From positions 7,610,563 to 7,674,562 of the forward strand of contig JAJEKV010000020.1 of the NCBI GenBank assembly GCA_021234155.1: DNA of 64,000 nt. The letters are read 5' to 3'. Under the pieces are notes generated by a model that saw only the letters and a program-made list of their open reading frames with translations, searched no databases and had not been told where the DNA came from. The translations under genes were made by a program, and so were the position numbers. Shown here one piece after another: positions 44,541-56,820 of the stretch (positions are counted from its first letter, which is position 1; every line of letters begins with the position of its first letter). Origin of the DNA: Isoetes taiwanensis. Lineage: Eukaryota; Streptophyta; Lycopodiopsida; Isoetales; Isoetaceae.

Positions 44541-46120
44541 TTCATGAGCAGAACGTCTCTGAGAACACCCGGTTTTTACCACAGCGGAAATGATGTAATT
44601 TTTCAGGTTACATGTACTTTTATAACGTATATATATAGCTTTAGAAACATTCCTTCGTATATAGGAAAATGTCTAGATAGGCCATTACCATTACGGTGGA
44701 TTAGCTAGCCCATTGCATGCCGTAATGGACTGTCCTAGACCATTACTCCTTACATATTACGCCCCCAAAATATCAGTTTGCTATGATTTTTGTCGTAGGT
44801 GGGCCGGGAAAAGGGGGTGGTTTTTTTGGGTTGCCCCTAGGGGGGCAAACCCTTGTTTATGTGGGTTTGTGGCATATCCTAAGTATATGCTAGAATATAC
44901 TTAAAATATGTTGATGACTGCTCAAAACCCACTGTTACCTGTAAACTGGCGGGGCAGATGTTCGAACTGGATAACTGGTTGAAGGAAGAAGGAAGAAGGC
45001 ATATCGGCCATGGCAGGCTGCATAATGGCATCGTCGTTTATCGGCATCAAGCTTTCTCTCTACACCAGCGTCGAGTTTTGCCTTTGCCATTTCGGCACCA
45101 TTCATAGTGCCACCCCGAATATGCATTCTTGACCTATGTTTTGTAGATTGAATGCTTGACAACAGCATGGGAAGAGGGCAAAACAACAGGTTCTTTAATC
45201 TTTAAAACAATCAGCATTCTATCATTCCTGCATCTCACATCTGCTTCCATTTGCGAATATTACGTCCCATTTCTTAAACAGCAATCAATTCTATCCTTGA
45301 AGTATCTGGGACTTAATAAGCTGTTAGACCTGATAGAACCCAAAATATGGAAAATGTTAAGTAATTGGTTGATAGCTTCTGTTGTTTATAATCTGCTAAC
45401 TCCTGCAGGAACTACAAATAAGGAATTGCCTATAGTTTCTGGTTGAGTTTATCTGCATGTTAGCGGTACGTAACAAATGGAGGATAGCAGTTTCTTTTGT
45501 ACATTCTCATTTCCCTGTTTTCCAAAGTCAAGTGCAGATTCGACCACGGTTCTACAACAAACATCAAGTAAGTCTATATTTAAGAAGCATAACTTGATCT
45601 TTTGATATTGGTGCACCATGCTATGTATCCATCTTGCTCCCCTGTGACCATGAAAGTGGTAAATGCTTATTACTTTAATGTCTCAGCATGCTGGTTGTTA
45701 ATGCAAATGTTTTCTAGGTAGAGGATCCTCTATAGAATTTTCTTCTTTATTAAGCAGAGCAAAGAGGACAATTACATTAGTTAAGAATTAAGAAGCATTG
45801 AAAGTTGTGGGTTCATGGAAGACATTTCTAATTTGGCGGAAATAAGAGAAGAATTGTAGCATATTGCCCTATGAGAAGACTCTCGTTTTTCTGCAAGTTA
45901 TATATTCAGCTTTCACAAATTTTTAACTGCATGGGATTCTTCATCAAAAGCTTCTTCTGTAGCTTGAAAATATGTGAGAGGTTGATTTCTAGGTTTTGCC
46001 AGCAGGAAATTTTGAATTGGGTAATGCCATTTGACTAGAATGATGGTTGAGCTATATATTTGTGAGAGACTGTAACATTTCACATGGGTCCTTTCTAAAA
46101 ATTTCAGCATATGTTTGCAG
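44541..46120. other. Intergenic or 5' region shared by MOC1 and kinase
   Basis: The two genes are divergent here. The stretch includes a copy of the dispersed palindromic repeat (44822-44910), the possible MOC1 upstream exon (45186-44941, minus) and a + frame at 45156-45446 that might be an early kinase exon but has no motif. Confidence 0.4.
44822..44910. repeat. Dispersed palindromic repeat, copy 2
   Basis: TTGGGTTGCCCCTAGGGGGG followed by CAAACCC, then GTGGGTTTGTGGCATATCCT and AAGTATATGCTAGAATATAC. It shares the palindrome and about 60 bp with 48289-48370; an inverted, interrupted copy is at 721-740 plus 3360-3375. Confidence 0.8.
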
Positions 46121-47998
46121 CATCATCTTCGTCTTTTTTTCATCTTCATCGATTGCTTCACCAAAGCTCAGCTCAATTCCTTCACAAGCAAAAATGGTTA
46201 AAACGTTTACAATGTCTGAAATAACTCGGATGACAAAGATTTTTTCACGTGAAATTGGCCATGGAGGCTTTGAAACAGTCTATAAAGGCCAGCTCACTGA
46301 TGGCACCATTGTTGCTGTGAAGCATGCTAAAAAAAGGTATTTTTTTGGTTTTGAAGTTGGCTTTGATTGTAGGTTTTTTTGATATGTGGAGAAGTTAAGT
46401 TACTCTAGATTTTTTGGTCCATAAAATGGAACACATTTTCCTACTTTGTCTACGAATTCATGATGGGTGGCATAATTTCATGTTAAACCGCATGTATTTG
46501 ACAAAAAATGCAAACATCCCTATTTCCCTAAACCACCCCAAAATCATACTTGCCAATATTAAGAAATGCAATTACCCAGAATGAAAGTACACAGTCCCAG
46601 CATCCATGCACGCCGAGTTCAACTCAAGACTTCTGTATCCACAATCCAAGGCCTCTGCTAGTGGAAGGTTGACTTGAAGGTTCACTAATCAGTAGATCTT
46701 GTTTTATTTTATCTAAGGTTGCTTTAGATACCTGTACCTATTTGTTATTAGCAAGAACAATAAGTAAGCATGTAATAGTTTAGATATAAAGATGAAGTAT
46801 CCTTTCTGAACACGTCCATTAACCAAACCTTAAAAACTAGGCTTCCACTTTAATAAGTATTTCTTATGTTTAACAAAATGTTGATAAACTACAGGATACC
46901 ATGGCTCAAGGATTTGCCCAGTTCAAGTCAGAAGTTACAATGCTGTCTAAAGTGGAATACCTAAATTTGGTAAGCCTACTTGGTTACTTGGAGGATGAGC
47001 GGGAACACATACTTGTCGTTGAATATGTGCCTAATGGAAGCTTACATGAACATCTCCAAGGTTTGTGCCTTAGTTTGGCAGATTACATAGGAGCATTCTT
47101 AGAATTCTGAGGGATCGGTTGAAAAATTGTGCAGGACCAAATGGGCTCGACTTTTCAACAAGATTAGACATCATGATTGACGTGGCACATGCACTCACAT
47201 ATCTTCATTCCTATGCAAGTAGTTTCCCGTCTGAGATGGTTGTATTTGAAGTATTGATAATGTGAACTCAACTTGCCTTCTGTTAGTGACATATATTATT
47301 AGGCATTGAGTAATGATTGGCTGACTTGTGTGACTCTTTTATTGTTAAATTTGAAGGAATAGACACCAATTAGCTGTTCAGAGAGGAAAAGGACTCAAAC
47401 TAAAATTATATTAGATTTTGCAGATCAAACGGTTATTCATAGGGATATAAAATCAACCAATATTCTTTTGACAGACACCTTCAGAGCGAAGCTTGCAGAT
47501 TTTGGGTTCTCAAGGGCTGGGCCTTCTGATAATCTTGCTAGTCATGTCGTGATGGGTGTCAAAGGAACAATTGGCTATCTTGATCCAGAGTACTTTCGAA
47601 CTAAACAGCTATCACCAAAAAGTGATGTGTACTCATTTGGTATAGTTATGCTAGAGACAATCTCTGGAAGGCCACCAATGGAAAAGGTGGTTGGTTCAGT
47701 CCGGACGACTGTAAAATGGGTTAAGTAACAGTTGATCCTGCATCAAGTTAGTAGATTGGTCTTAATCATCATTATTGTTTTTGTTATTTTTCAGGCCTTT
47801 GACAAGTTTGAGGAAGGCAGAGCAATTGATGTTTTGGATTCAAGAATAGAGGCAAACCCAGCTATTGTAGCTGTTTTGGAAAAATTGGTAGACCTTGCAA
47901 TTCAATGTGCTGCTCCTACTAGAAAAGACAGGCCACCCATGAGTGATGTGGCGAAGACCCTTTGGAATATTAGAAGTGAGTTTCAAAACGTCCTTTAA
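46121..47998 (+). CDS. Receptor-like cytoplasmic kinase (CRCK-like), N-terminus unresolved
   Basis: Exons: 46121-46336, 46895-47060, 47135-47218, 47424-47719 and 47795-47998 (TAA). It encodes a Ser/Thr kinase domain: glycine loop IGHGGFETVYKG, VAVKHAKK (ATP-binding Lys), FKSEVTML (helix C Glu), VVEYVPNGSLHEHLQ, VIHRDIKSTNILL (catalytic loop), LADFGFSRAG (DFG), KGTIGYLDPEYF and DVYSFGIVMLE, ending with RKDRPPMSDVAKTLWNIR. The lead-in TFTMSEITRMTKIFSREIGH and the short C-terminus fit plant calmodulin-binding receptor-like cytoplasmic kinases. Two oddities: the third glycine of the loop is Glu, and exon 1 ends in phase 2 while exon 2 needs phase 0. The join lies at a run of seven A (46329-46335), so one missing base would restore the frame. 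Pseudogene or base error remain open. Upstream exons were not identified. Confidence 0.8.
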
Positions 47999-48288
47999 CA
48001 CCAAGATAACCTGTTTCCTGCAAATAAAAATATTATTTTGTAACGCCCCCCTTCGTTCAATCTTGAATTACGTTCTTGGCAATGCGGGAGAAGATACAAC
48101 AACGTACGCTAACAAGATCATGACTAGTAACATTAAGACAAGTAGGGGCAGCCTTCCAAAAGGATAGATCCTCAAAGTGTTTATATATTTTTTTCAACAA
48201 ACCATTTGCGATCCATTTTGTATGTAGCTGGAAAACAAAAAATGACGGCCTATCTTTAAGATGGGAACATGCATTGTATGAAACTTGT

Positions 48289-48380
48289 TTTTGGGTTGCC
48301 CCTAGGGGGGCAATTGTCCATGTGGGTTCATGGCATATTCCAAGTATATGCTAGTATATGCTAGTATATGCCAAGATAAG
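48289..48380. repeat. Dispersed palindromic repeat, copy 3
   Basis: GGGTTGCCCCTAGGGGGGCA then ATGTGGGTTCATGGCATATT and three GTATATGC units (48350-48372). See copy 2. Confidence 0.8.
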
Positions 48381-49017
48381 ACTCAATGGGATGAGATAAC
48401 ACTCGATGAGAGGTACACTGCTGCACTTCCTTATAATTCACAGTGGATTGGACTCGCTGTTTTGATGGATCAGTTGTAGTTCATCAATTCATGAAGCCTT
48501 TCTATTTGTGTAGTTGGCTAAGCTCCTTCAATTGCTTGTCAAAACAGTAACAGCCATGGTAAGTTTTAAATTGAGCAACGCCGACAGCCATTTTGCATCT
48601 GAATTAATGTTTATTTCTTGCCTTTTCTGTTCTTATCCATTCATGGTTTGATCTTTTCTCATTTCATCTTTTGATACTAGCATTATATGTCGAAACAGCC
48701 TTCTCTCGACCATGACCCCCTCCATAATCTACAAATCAACAGTTGGGATACATGACAAGGTCTAATATGGAATGTTGTGAAACAATGTCTACCTGCTCCC
48801 CTTTCCAAAACAATTTGCATTGATGCCAGAAATGTGAGGAGTTGCTCGTGAGGACATGATTTTTTAATTTTTTGAAGCTAAGACATCACGTATGATTGGT
48901 AGGGTCTGGCATCAAAGGGGCTAGAAAATACTGCTACATTATCATTCTTCTTACTGAAAAACTTAATTTTAATTGTTGTGGAGTCGATGTGCCCAGTCAG
49001 TGGCTAAGGAAGGAAAT

Positions 49018-49114
49018 GGGAGGCCAGAGCTGTAAGGCTGAAGATGCAACTGCAATTTCTGTACAAATAGGAGCCCAGAGCCCAAAGGCTGAAGATGCAA
49101 TTTCTGTACAAAAC
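49018..49114. repeat. Imperfect tandem duplication, about 50 bp
   Basis: GAGGCCAGAGCTGTAAGGCT... then GGAGCCCAGAGCCCAAAGGC..., both continuing as TGAAGATGCAA and AATTTCTGTACAAA. Confidence 0.75.
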
Positions 49115-51159
49115 TCAATACATGAAGAATTGATGATCGTGAGGAGCACAGGAACGTGATCGGTCATGTAAGGCACACAATTGGCATTGGGAAAACGGAA
49201 ACGGTGTGCCGTCTAAATTCAAATGCGATTTATCTTAGGCTTGCTATTGTGGTTAAGGGCATTGAAGTAAAGATCATTTCCAGTGACGATCTGGTGCCAA
49301 CGAAATATGATTTTGCTAATAACTTTATTGGGCCAGTCAATTCAAGTTCATAAATGCATGTATTGCAAAACTTCTTGCCAAGATTAAGTGCTTTGTTGCA
49401 AAAAACACCAAACACCAAACACCAATACGTTGCACTCAAACCCCAAAGTCCATGTGTCCACCTGGATCCTAGTCCAACAAGAGCTCAACATCTAACGAGG
49501 AGTTAATGATGCAAATGGGTACCATCATCTTCACAAAATCTCGTTTTAAAATAGCAATTTCGATCTAAGTACTCTATTGTCTCCAACTATGACTTAAGCC
49601 ACTTCACCCTCTGGCCATGGAGAGCAACCCTCCGTGCGCAGCACCTTGTTTTTTGTTATGGCATGAGGGGCTTGCATGGTCGGAAATAGCAGGGCTCCTA
49701 TTCACGGGAGCTGCTAAGAGCAGCCCGATGGAGGTGGCCGGACCAGCCCGATGGATGGAGGAGGCGATGGAGCCCGATGGATGGGGTATAGAGATTTGGC
49801 TGCCTCTGCCTTGCCAGAACCGGCATCTGATTAGGTTATCTTCCAAGCGACTTGGTGATGCAGGGGAAGCATGAGGTGTTGAATTCCTTGGTTTTGTTGC
49901 TGTCCGATTCGGCTTGTTGTGAACTGTAAGGGTTCAGCTTACTGAAGATTGGCTTGTTGGGTGTTCTTTGGAGTGGGGTTTTGGTCTGTTCTCTGTATTT
50001 CTTGGTGTTTTGAGTAGCAGCCAGTAACTCTCGGGGTTGGGATGGGACTTCCACTGTCGGAATCTTGCAGGTGCTTGCTTGCCAGGTGAAGAGATTTTTC
50101 TGTATATTCAAGACGGAATATGTGGGTGATTCCAGTTTTGTAGCATGTGGATTGATTGAGAGTTCCTCAGCTGTGTTATTCGATTCCTTGATTGTGGAAC
50201 GATTTCTTCCAGAATCTGTATTCTCTGTGATAGAGACGGTTGTAACGCATCAATCGTTTGTTGCATCCACGGATTTGCTTGGAAAGTATATCGGCTGTGC
50301 GGCTGCTGTTCCAATCGCTACTGTGTGGATGGAGACATGGTTGTTAGAGGGTCGAGGCGAAGTGGAGTTGACAGTTGGAGTAGTTGAAATGTTTTAGGAT
50401 GGGGGGGGTTTTGCAGGGATGGTCTGCTTCCTGCAGATGGGAAGCCATGTAATTGCGTTTTAGTTTGCTGTTTTGTGAGGCCACAATTGTGGTCTGTGAA
50501 TGTAAAAATTTGATGTCTTTTCTTGGTGCAAATATTTGTGTCATGTGGATCTACTGTTTATTTTGTTGTGTACGTATGTGAGGCATATGGGGAGCGTGTT
50601 GATATACAAGGGTGTGACGTGTAAAAGTTTGATCCAGCATATTCTGAGAATCATACCTTCATCTAATGGACACAAAAAAACATTAACACATATAGGCATT
50701 AACACAAACAGGCATAATACATGATACCACACTTGTAAGTTGCAATGTCCAGGGTTAGCAAGTGACTAAATGAGGACATTTAATTGGATCTCTCTGCTTA
50801 GGATGAGCCTTTCCTGCATTCCTAGGCTATCCACGTGTCCTTACAAGAAGCGAAGAAAGTGATGTTAAGAAGTTGGACAACACGCAGGAGTTACATTCGT
50901 GGATAGGATGTTGATACGAGCCTTGAAAATTGCTAGCTTTACTTTGCCTTTTACTTCTTCAAAGGTAGCCGTTTTATGTTATCCTTACTTCGGTCTTTGT
51001 CAGTTTTTCATCAATAGTCATATTCATTTATGGTTGGGTTGGAGGATATACTAGAATATTCTCGTGTTTTGTGGGTATTATCACGCTATATGGCCAGATA
51101 TATCCATTTTTTGCATGTTAGACAATAATGTATCGATTTCTGGCTTGCATTTTGTTTGT

Positions 51160-51242
51160 TAATTGAATTGAATTGAATTTTATCGTCCACCGAGACTAAA
51201 AGGTCTATCAGACCAATACAGGAAAGAGTCAACAGACCCATT
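51160..51242. repeat. Dispersed repeat, copy 2
   Basis: Diverged counterpart of 12064-12143, preceded by four ATTGA units (51160-51178). Confidence 0.5.
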
Positions 51243-54200
51243 ACTGTCCAGACTAAACAAAATCCTGCCCCAAAGGATTTTTGAGGAAAAAACCTTCAAA
51301 GTCATGAGTAGCTTGCTGATAAATTGTACATTTTTGTACATATATACATGTCACTGTGCTGATGCATGCCACATTTGAGCTCTTACGTCGAGAACCTCCT
51401 TGATATAAAATGATAGTGCCATTACTGCAAGCGTATGTAAGAGCATGTGTAACGTCTGATTAATCGTAATCGAGTCAACATATCATGCTCAGATAGCTGC
51501 AAATGCTATATAAATCCAAAGTGTGTGGCATTCATCTGTAACAGCTCCCATTTGGCAACACTGACACATCCTGTTCTCATGCTCCTCACGGGCACATCTG
51601 CATGTTTCAATCTTGAGACAGTGTGTACTAGTGCAAATGGACGCAATTGTTCAACATCTCTTCATGGGCAGATAACATGTACTTCTAGAAACCAGGAGCA
51701 AGTGTGGGATTAATCTGGCTTTTGTAGTGTGTTGTCTTGACCATTTTCAAAGCAGTGCCATCCCAAAGCTTACCAAAAAAGCATGTATCGAGATATTACT
51801 TCGATCGAATGTCATTATTCTATGCCTACATCCATGTTCTTGCATATTCCATCTAGAAAAGTAATATGTGCATTTCTCCTTCCAAAAAGCTTTAAGACGT
51901 TGTGGACCCATTGCTGGTATAGACGAGGTTTGAAAGTTGGGTGTCTCCCGATGTTTACTCTGATGCTCCTTGTGCTATATGTGGGAGCCCGCAATATACA
52001 TCGAATGACTTTCTCCGTCAATGGCTCCCCTTCATATGGGCCCTCCGTCTAACTCGCATCTGGGATGGCCAAACAGACAAGCAGAGGACACAGAGGTGTC
52101 ATTCCAGCCCATCTTCTAGGTGTTCCTATATCAGCAAAAGCAAATATATAACATAAGCACTAACAATACATAATAACAACATTTCATAATCCATCCCGTC
52201 ACAATATATACAATACATCATCAACTCAAAGCATCAAATGGAGGCTCCTACTCGGGCTCAAACTCGGTGGGGGGGAGGGGGGGTCGACTGACGGCTGGGG
52301 GTCTTTAAATAAATCAGATCGAGTTATGACAATGAGTTGGGTTGGCAATAGACAATGGCTAAGGTTGACCACTCCATCCGCCCCTCTTGCACTGTAACTT
52401 GCGGGAGACACAATCTCACGGTACCATCCAATGAGACTACTCCAGGTTGCATCTCCCCAGTCCGATGAGATAGGAAGGATTGCATCTGTCCTTCATGGAG
52501 TGCAATGGCTCCATGGGAAGCTAGAGGCATGAGAAGCTAGAGGATCATGACAACACACATTCTTACTTGACTGAACTCTCCAAATCAAGAGCCAGGCCGA
52601 CACCTGCAATTCCTGAGAGTCAGTGCAACATCATTGACCCAGGAGAGCAGTGCAGATCTGAGGAAGCTGGATCGGCGATGCTCAACACCCAAATTGGCAA
52701 CTCTTTCAGACAATATAGGCATCAAGAATTCTTGGGGGGGGGGACCGTGATTTCATAGTTTTGCGTCACTAAAATCCCTTCAGCTTCTTACAAATCCTCT
52801 CGTCCGCTATGATATTGGATCCGCTCAAGAAAAGCGCTTTCTGCGCATTCCTTTCCAAGAAATCCAGCAGAGGATGGGATAGACATTTGCACTGGAGATA
52901 GAGGCAGAGGCTGGATGCAGGTGCCAGATCTGATCCTCCGCTCCCTCTGTTGCCTTCATGAGGATCCAACCCATTTGAGTCCCGGGATAATCAAATGGCC
53001 GAATCAAATGGTGTCGTGCTAATCAAATGGCCGAATCAAATGGTTCCAGGATTAAATGGCCGAATAGCTTATCTCTATCAGCTCCTTCTTCTACTTGTAT
53101 GACTCCCATGTTTAATCTATTCACGGCCTTTGTATCTCCTATTCTGCCCTATCCCCTGTTCGGCTATTGCAAAGACGTATGCTTTGCGTTGAATGCATTG
53201 ACCGCCGAGCCAAACACATGTAAAGCTCATGTTGGATTATTCTCCCGAGTTTAGATATCTAATACGCTTCAGCATATTGAGGCATCAGAGCTCAAATAAA
53301 AGGGTATGAATGTTAAAACATGTATGCGATTGGCTCTTTGTATATTAGTTAGAATCCTTGATTCCTTGATTTGCATTATACAAAATTGAGTAACCATGTT
53401 CAGATGATAAAGGGTATTTGAGTTTCCAAGGTCTCCAATCTAGAAGATTAGTAGGATGGTCAATCTTAGAAACCAAAGTAATGAAGCCACTAGAAATGGA
53501 AGGATGCAAATGCTCAGCTTTTTAAAATCCATGCATAAGAGATGTTATGTCTTCCTTGAAGATGTCCCAGAAGTGAATATAAAACTCAGCAAAACCATCC
53601 GGTCCAGGGGATTTACCAAAGCTGAAACTATGAAGAATCTTAAGAATTTCATCCTCTGTAGGAAGAAAGGTAATAGAGGAATCCATATTCTCAATAGGAC
53701 TAAGAAGGATAGAGTCAATCAAGGACTTAAAGGCATTAGCATCCATGAGATCATTAGAAGGAATAGACTTACAATAAAAAATATCTAGTTATTAGCAATA
53801 TCAATCTGATTGTTATGAGAAGAACCAAAATCATCCTGAACCACAGATATAGTATTTCTAAGGAGCCTACTTTTTTCTACTATGAAGAAAAACTTTGTGC
53901 TCCCATAATCCATATATTTAATCTTACACCTTCTAGCAGCACTTTTAGCATCCAACTCGTTCCTAATATGCCTTTCTAGACTCGCTTCACCCAACTACAG
54001 ATTTGAGTTATAAGAATAACACTTTATTGAAGTCCCTTATAATCCAGTCATCAATAGCTTGTAAAGAAAGCCAATTATTAATCTCAATTCAAATAGATTC
54101 CCTGTCCTTGGGGTTAGTAGCAGCATAGATATTGATGATCCCAAAGGAATATCTAGAAATGGAAAGAGTAACAGACTGCCACATTTTGGAAGGGATGTTG

Positions 54201-54460
54201 TAGAAGTGATGACGCTTTATGTCATTCTTTCAGATAATGGCTAAACCCCCACTAGCTCCACAAAAATCAATCCATATAAAGGAAGATCCAGGATAGATCC
54301 AGTCACCTAATAGCACTCTCAAAAGAAGGAAGCTTCGATTCTTGAAGAAGGATAACGTCAGCATTATAATGTTTAATCTGTGCTATAGCATGTCTCCTTT
54401 TTAAAGGGACCCTTAATTAACCTTACATTCCAATTGAGGATCTTCATCCACGAGGAATAT

Positions 54461-54462
<2 letters not shown>

Positions 54463-54490
<28 letters not shown>
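54463..54490. repeat. (GATA)n microsatellite
   Basis: Seven GATA units between ORF1-like and endonuclease sequence of LINE A. Confidence 0.95.
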
Positions 54491-54491
<1 letters not shown>

Positions 54492-54859
54492 TACTTCTAG
54501 TGTTCTCAGCAGGGGTATTATCATAGCCACTATGTTTGAAGTTGCTATCATGACTGTTTTTTTTTTAATTTTCCTTTTGGCATTCAGACATAGAATAGCA
54601 GTATCAATCAAAGGGCTGCCATGTAAAAGCTCTTCCTTATCCATGTTTTCTTTATCATACCCAAAGTCCTTACTATCACTTGAGTCAGTAGAGCCCCCAG
54701 GAATAAATTGAAATATATTATTAATTTTAGAATTATTCATGGAAGTAACATTGACTTGCCTAGTATCCTTTTCATTTTGAGGAACTCTTGATAAAGGCAT
54801 GTCTAAACCCAATATTCATATCCCCGCATTGGAGTTTCTGCAACATATTCGGTCTCTTG

Positions 54860-55354
54860 AGTATTCTCATTTTTTTTTTGAAGAACGTGTTTTACTTCAT
54901 ATTATACACTCAAAATATTACAAAGTACTTCCAGAAGTAAGAAATGTCCCTGAAGCATCAATCACTTTTAGATGATCACTCCATATTGGAATTTTAATAC
55001 GATCAGGCCAATTGGAGATCTGAAAGCAATTATACAACTTCTTACGAATTTCTTGAAGCACCACCTGAGAAGAAATACGCTTATTATAAAAGACCTTTCT
55101 TCGCCTTCGCTTCCATACACTCCATATTAGCCAAGACTTTGCCATGTGAAAGGCAATCCTTTTAGAAGTAGTCCACTGATTTGGATAAATACCCAAAAGA
55201 AAGTGCTGACTATCCAAAGATACTCTAAAAAGAGAATGCAGCCAGGACCTAAGACTACTCAGCTCTACACACAAATATAAACAGTGCTCCAATGTTTCAA
55301 TGCACCGCTCACACATTGGGCAAAGTGGGCTTACTCCCGGCAAAGTATTCTCAT
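54860..55354 (-). mobile_element. LINE C, 5'-truncated, inserted in LINE A
   Basis: The 11-bp repeat AGTATTCTCAT occurs at 54860-54870 and 55344-55354. The insert 54871-55343 starts with nine T on the + strand, that is a poly(A) tail on the minus strand. It encodes the C-terminal zinc-binding region of LINE reverse transcriptase: CPMCERCIETLEHCLYLC and WLIWSVWKRRRRKVFYNK. It enters LINE A ORF1 in frame, producing the 339-codon fused frame 55937-54918, which is therefore not one gene. Confidence 0.9.
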
Positions 55355-56039
55355 TTTGATTCAAAAAAGGCTCCAACTCTTCCACAGTATCTTGTTGCAT
55401 TTCCATTAGCTGAAAGGTTTCTAAACATGGATTACTTTTGCAAACCCCTTCTTGCAGAGAGGCCATCTGACCTGCAAATTTGTCTGAAATATTGGGCAAA
55501 AAGGCAGAAGTCTGGTTGCGTAGAACAGCTGGGATACTTTTACAGGAAGGAGTAGAAGATAGGATGAAAGCAATAGATGTGCTCAAGTCCAAATCATTAT
55601 CTTGTTCATTATTAAGGTTAGACAATACCTGATTTGTGTTTGAACATTTAAACTGTCGTTGTAAATCTCCGATAGCTTGATTTTCATGAGTTAGTTGCAA
55701 AGTCACCTGATTCGTTAGAAAAGTGTTTTTGGAAGGGTAACATGCCTCTGAATTAAGATTGACATTTAGAGAGATTCCCTTCTTAACTTCATTTGAGTGA
55801 ATTTCTTCATTTGCATGAGGAACACCATATGGAACCGGCCTCTGAGTAACAGGATCAATGTCATGCAAGACTCCAAAGCAGTCGGGATCGGTAGAAAGAT
55901 GGTCCCAGATAGGAACTTCATGAGAAATAGGATCCATAGAGCTCTTTTCTTGAAGCAGATTAGCAAAGTTCCAAAAACGAATTGAATTCTTGGGATTTTT
56001 TTTTTATAGAAGTGGAGATTTTGCAGCAAAGAAGAATGA

Positions 56040-56820
56040 TTGGGGGAGGGGGGGGGGGGATCAGCAAAGACATGGAGAAAAGCCAAATGCTTAGGGCTAA
56101 AAGAGGGGATGGAATCCATAAGGAAAAATGCAGGAGGAAACAACACAAACACATGCAGAAATCAATAAATTCAGAGGAGTACTAGAAGGGAAAAATGAAA
56201 AGCAGAGGAGATCGAAATATTTGAAAAGACTCTAAATTATCAATCAGAAATCAAAGTGCAACCTCAATTGTCATCTTGAATAAAAGAAGCAGCAGAAAAT
56301 AGGAGACCCGATATCGAGCTATGGTGAAATTCCTTCCAATTGAGAAGAATCTTGCTTGAAATAGACCTCAACAAAAAACTTGAATTATGGCCAATCACAA
56401 TAAACCCGAAATATACCTGAATGAGCAACTTTTTTAGATCCCACAAATCTTCCAACCAGGAGTCAATGATTTCAATTTCAAATTCCACTGTGCTGGGAAC
56501 AAAGGGTAAATAAATTATCCAGAAATACTTGCTGGATGATCAGAGAGCTCTAGAGATCTGTCGGAGAACCCTTCAAAAAACCACAGGAGATTCTTGCTTT
56601 TTCCCTGATAATTGCAAAAATTTTGGTATCCATATGAAGATTGGAATTCAGGAGACTAGAAATTGCTGGCCCTCTACAGGGACAGCAAGGAACTGGATCA
56701 AACAGTGAAATTTTGTGAACTTTGAGCTGTTTTAAGCCAAGAGGTAACTCCGAAAAGGATAAAAGAAACAAGAAAATAGGCGCTCTCATCTTTTCCTTTC
56801 CACTTCCCAATTATTAGTTT
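56040..56820. other. LINE A 5' side, non-coding
   Basis: Holds a G-run (56041-56059) and short frames with no motif. Perhaps the LINE A 5' untranslated region. Confidence 0.4.

Larger units (their letters stand above)
47999..53450. other. Anonymous region with repeats
   Basis: No gene is called. Frames at 49617-49874 and 50065-50397 (+) are open and mildly GC-rich but unrecognised; they may be decayed retroelement 5' regions. G-runs occur at 52261-52286 and 52735-52744. At 52984-53060 the short unit AATCAAATGGCCGAATCAAA repeats, as in decayed LTR or minisatellite sequence. Confidence 0.4.
53450..56480 (-). mobile_element. LINE A (L1-type), decayed
   Basis: Minus order: ORF1-like region (55937-55355, resuming 54859-54500), an endonuclease from about 54445 (ILNWNVR, then HYNADVILLQESKL with the catalytic-type Glu, and later IYAATNP and IIRDFNKV), and the start of reverse transcriptase (GKSPGPDGFAEFYIHFW, 53640-53570). 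Reverse transcriptase breaks off near 53455, so the 3' part has been lost by deletion, not by the usual 5' truncation. Multiple stops make it inactive. A (GATA)n run sits at 54463-54490 just before the endonuclease. Confidence 0.8.

Noticed and set aside
49617..50397. Possible two-exon gene on the + strand
   Set aside because: Open frames exist and GTGCAG/TGCAGG-like sites occur, but no motif or consistent phase was found.
54918..55937. A single novel 339-aa gene
   Set aside because: It is a chance in-frame fusion of LINE A ORF1 with the nested LINE C, shown by the 11-bp duplication and poly(A).
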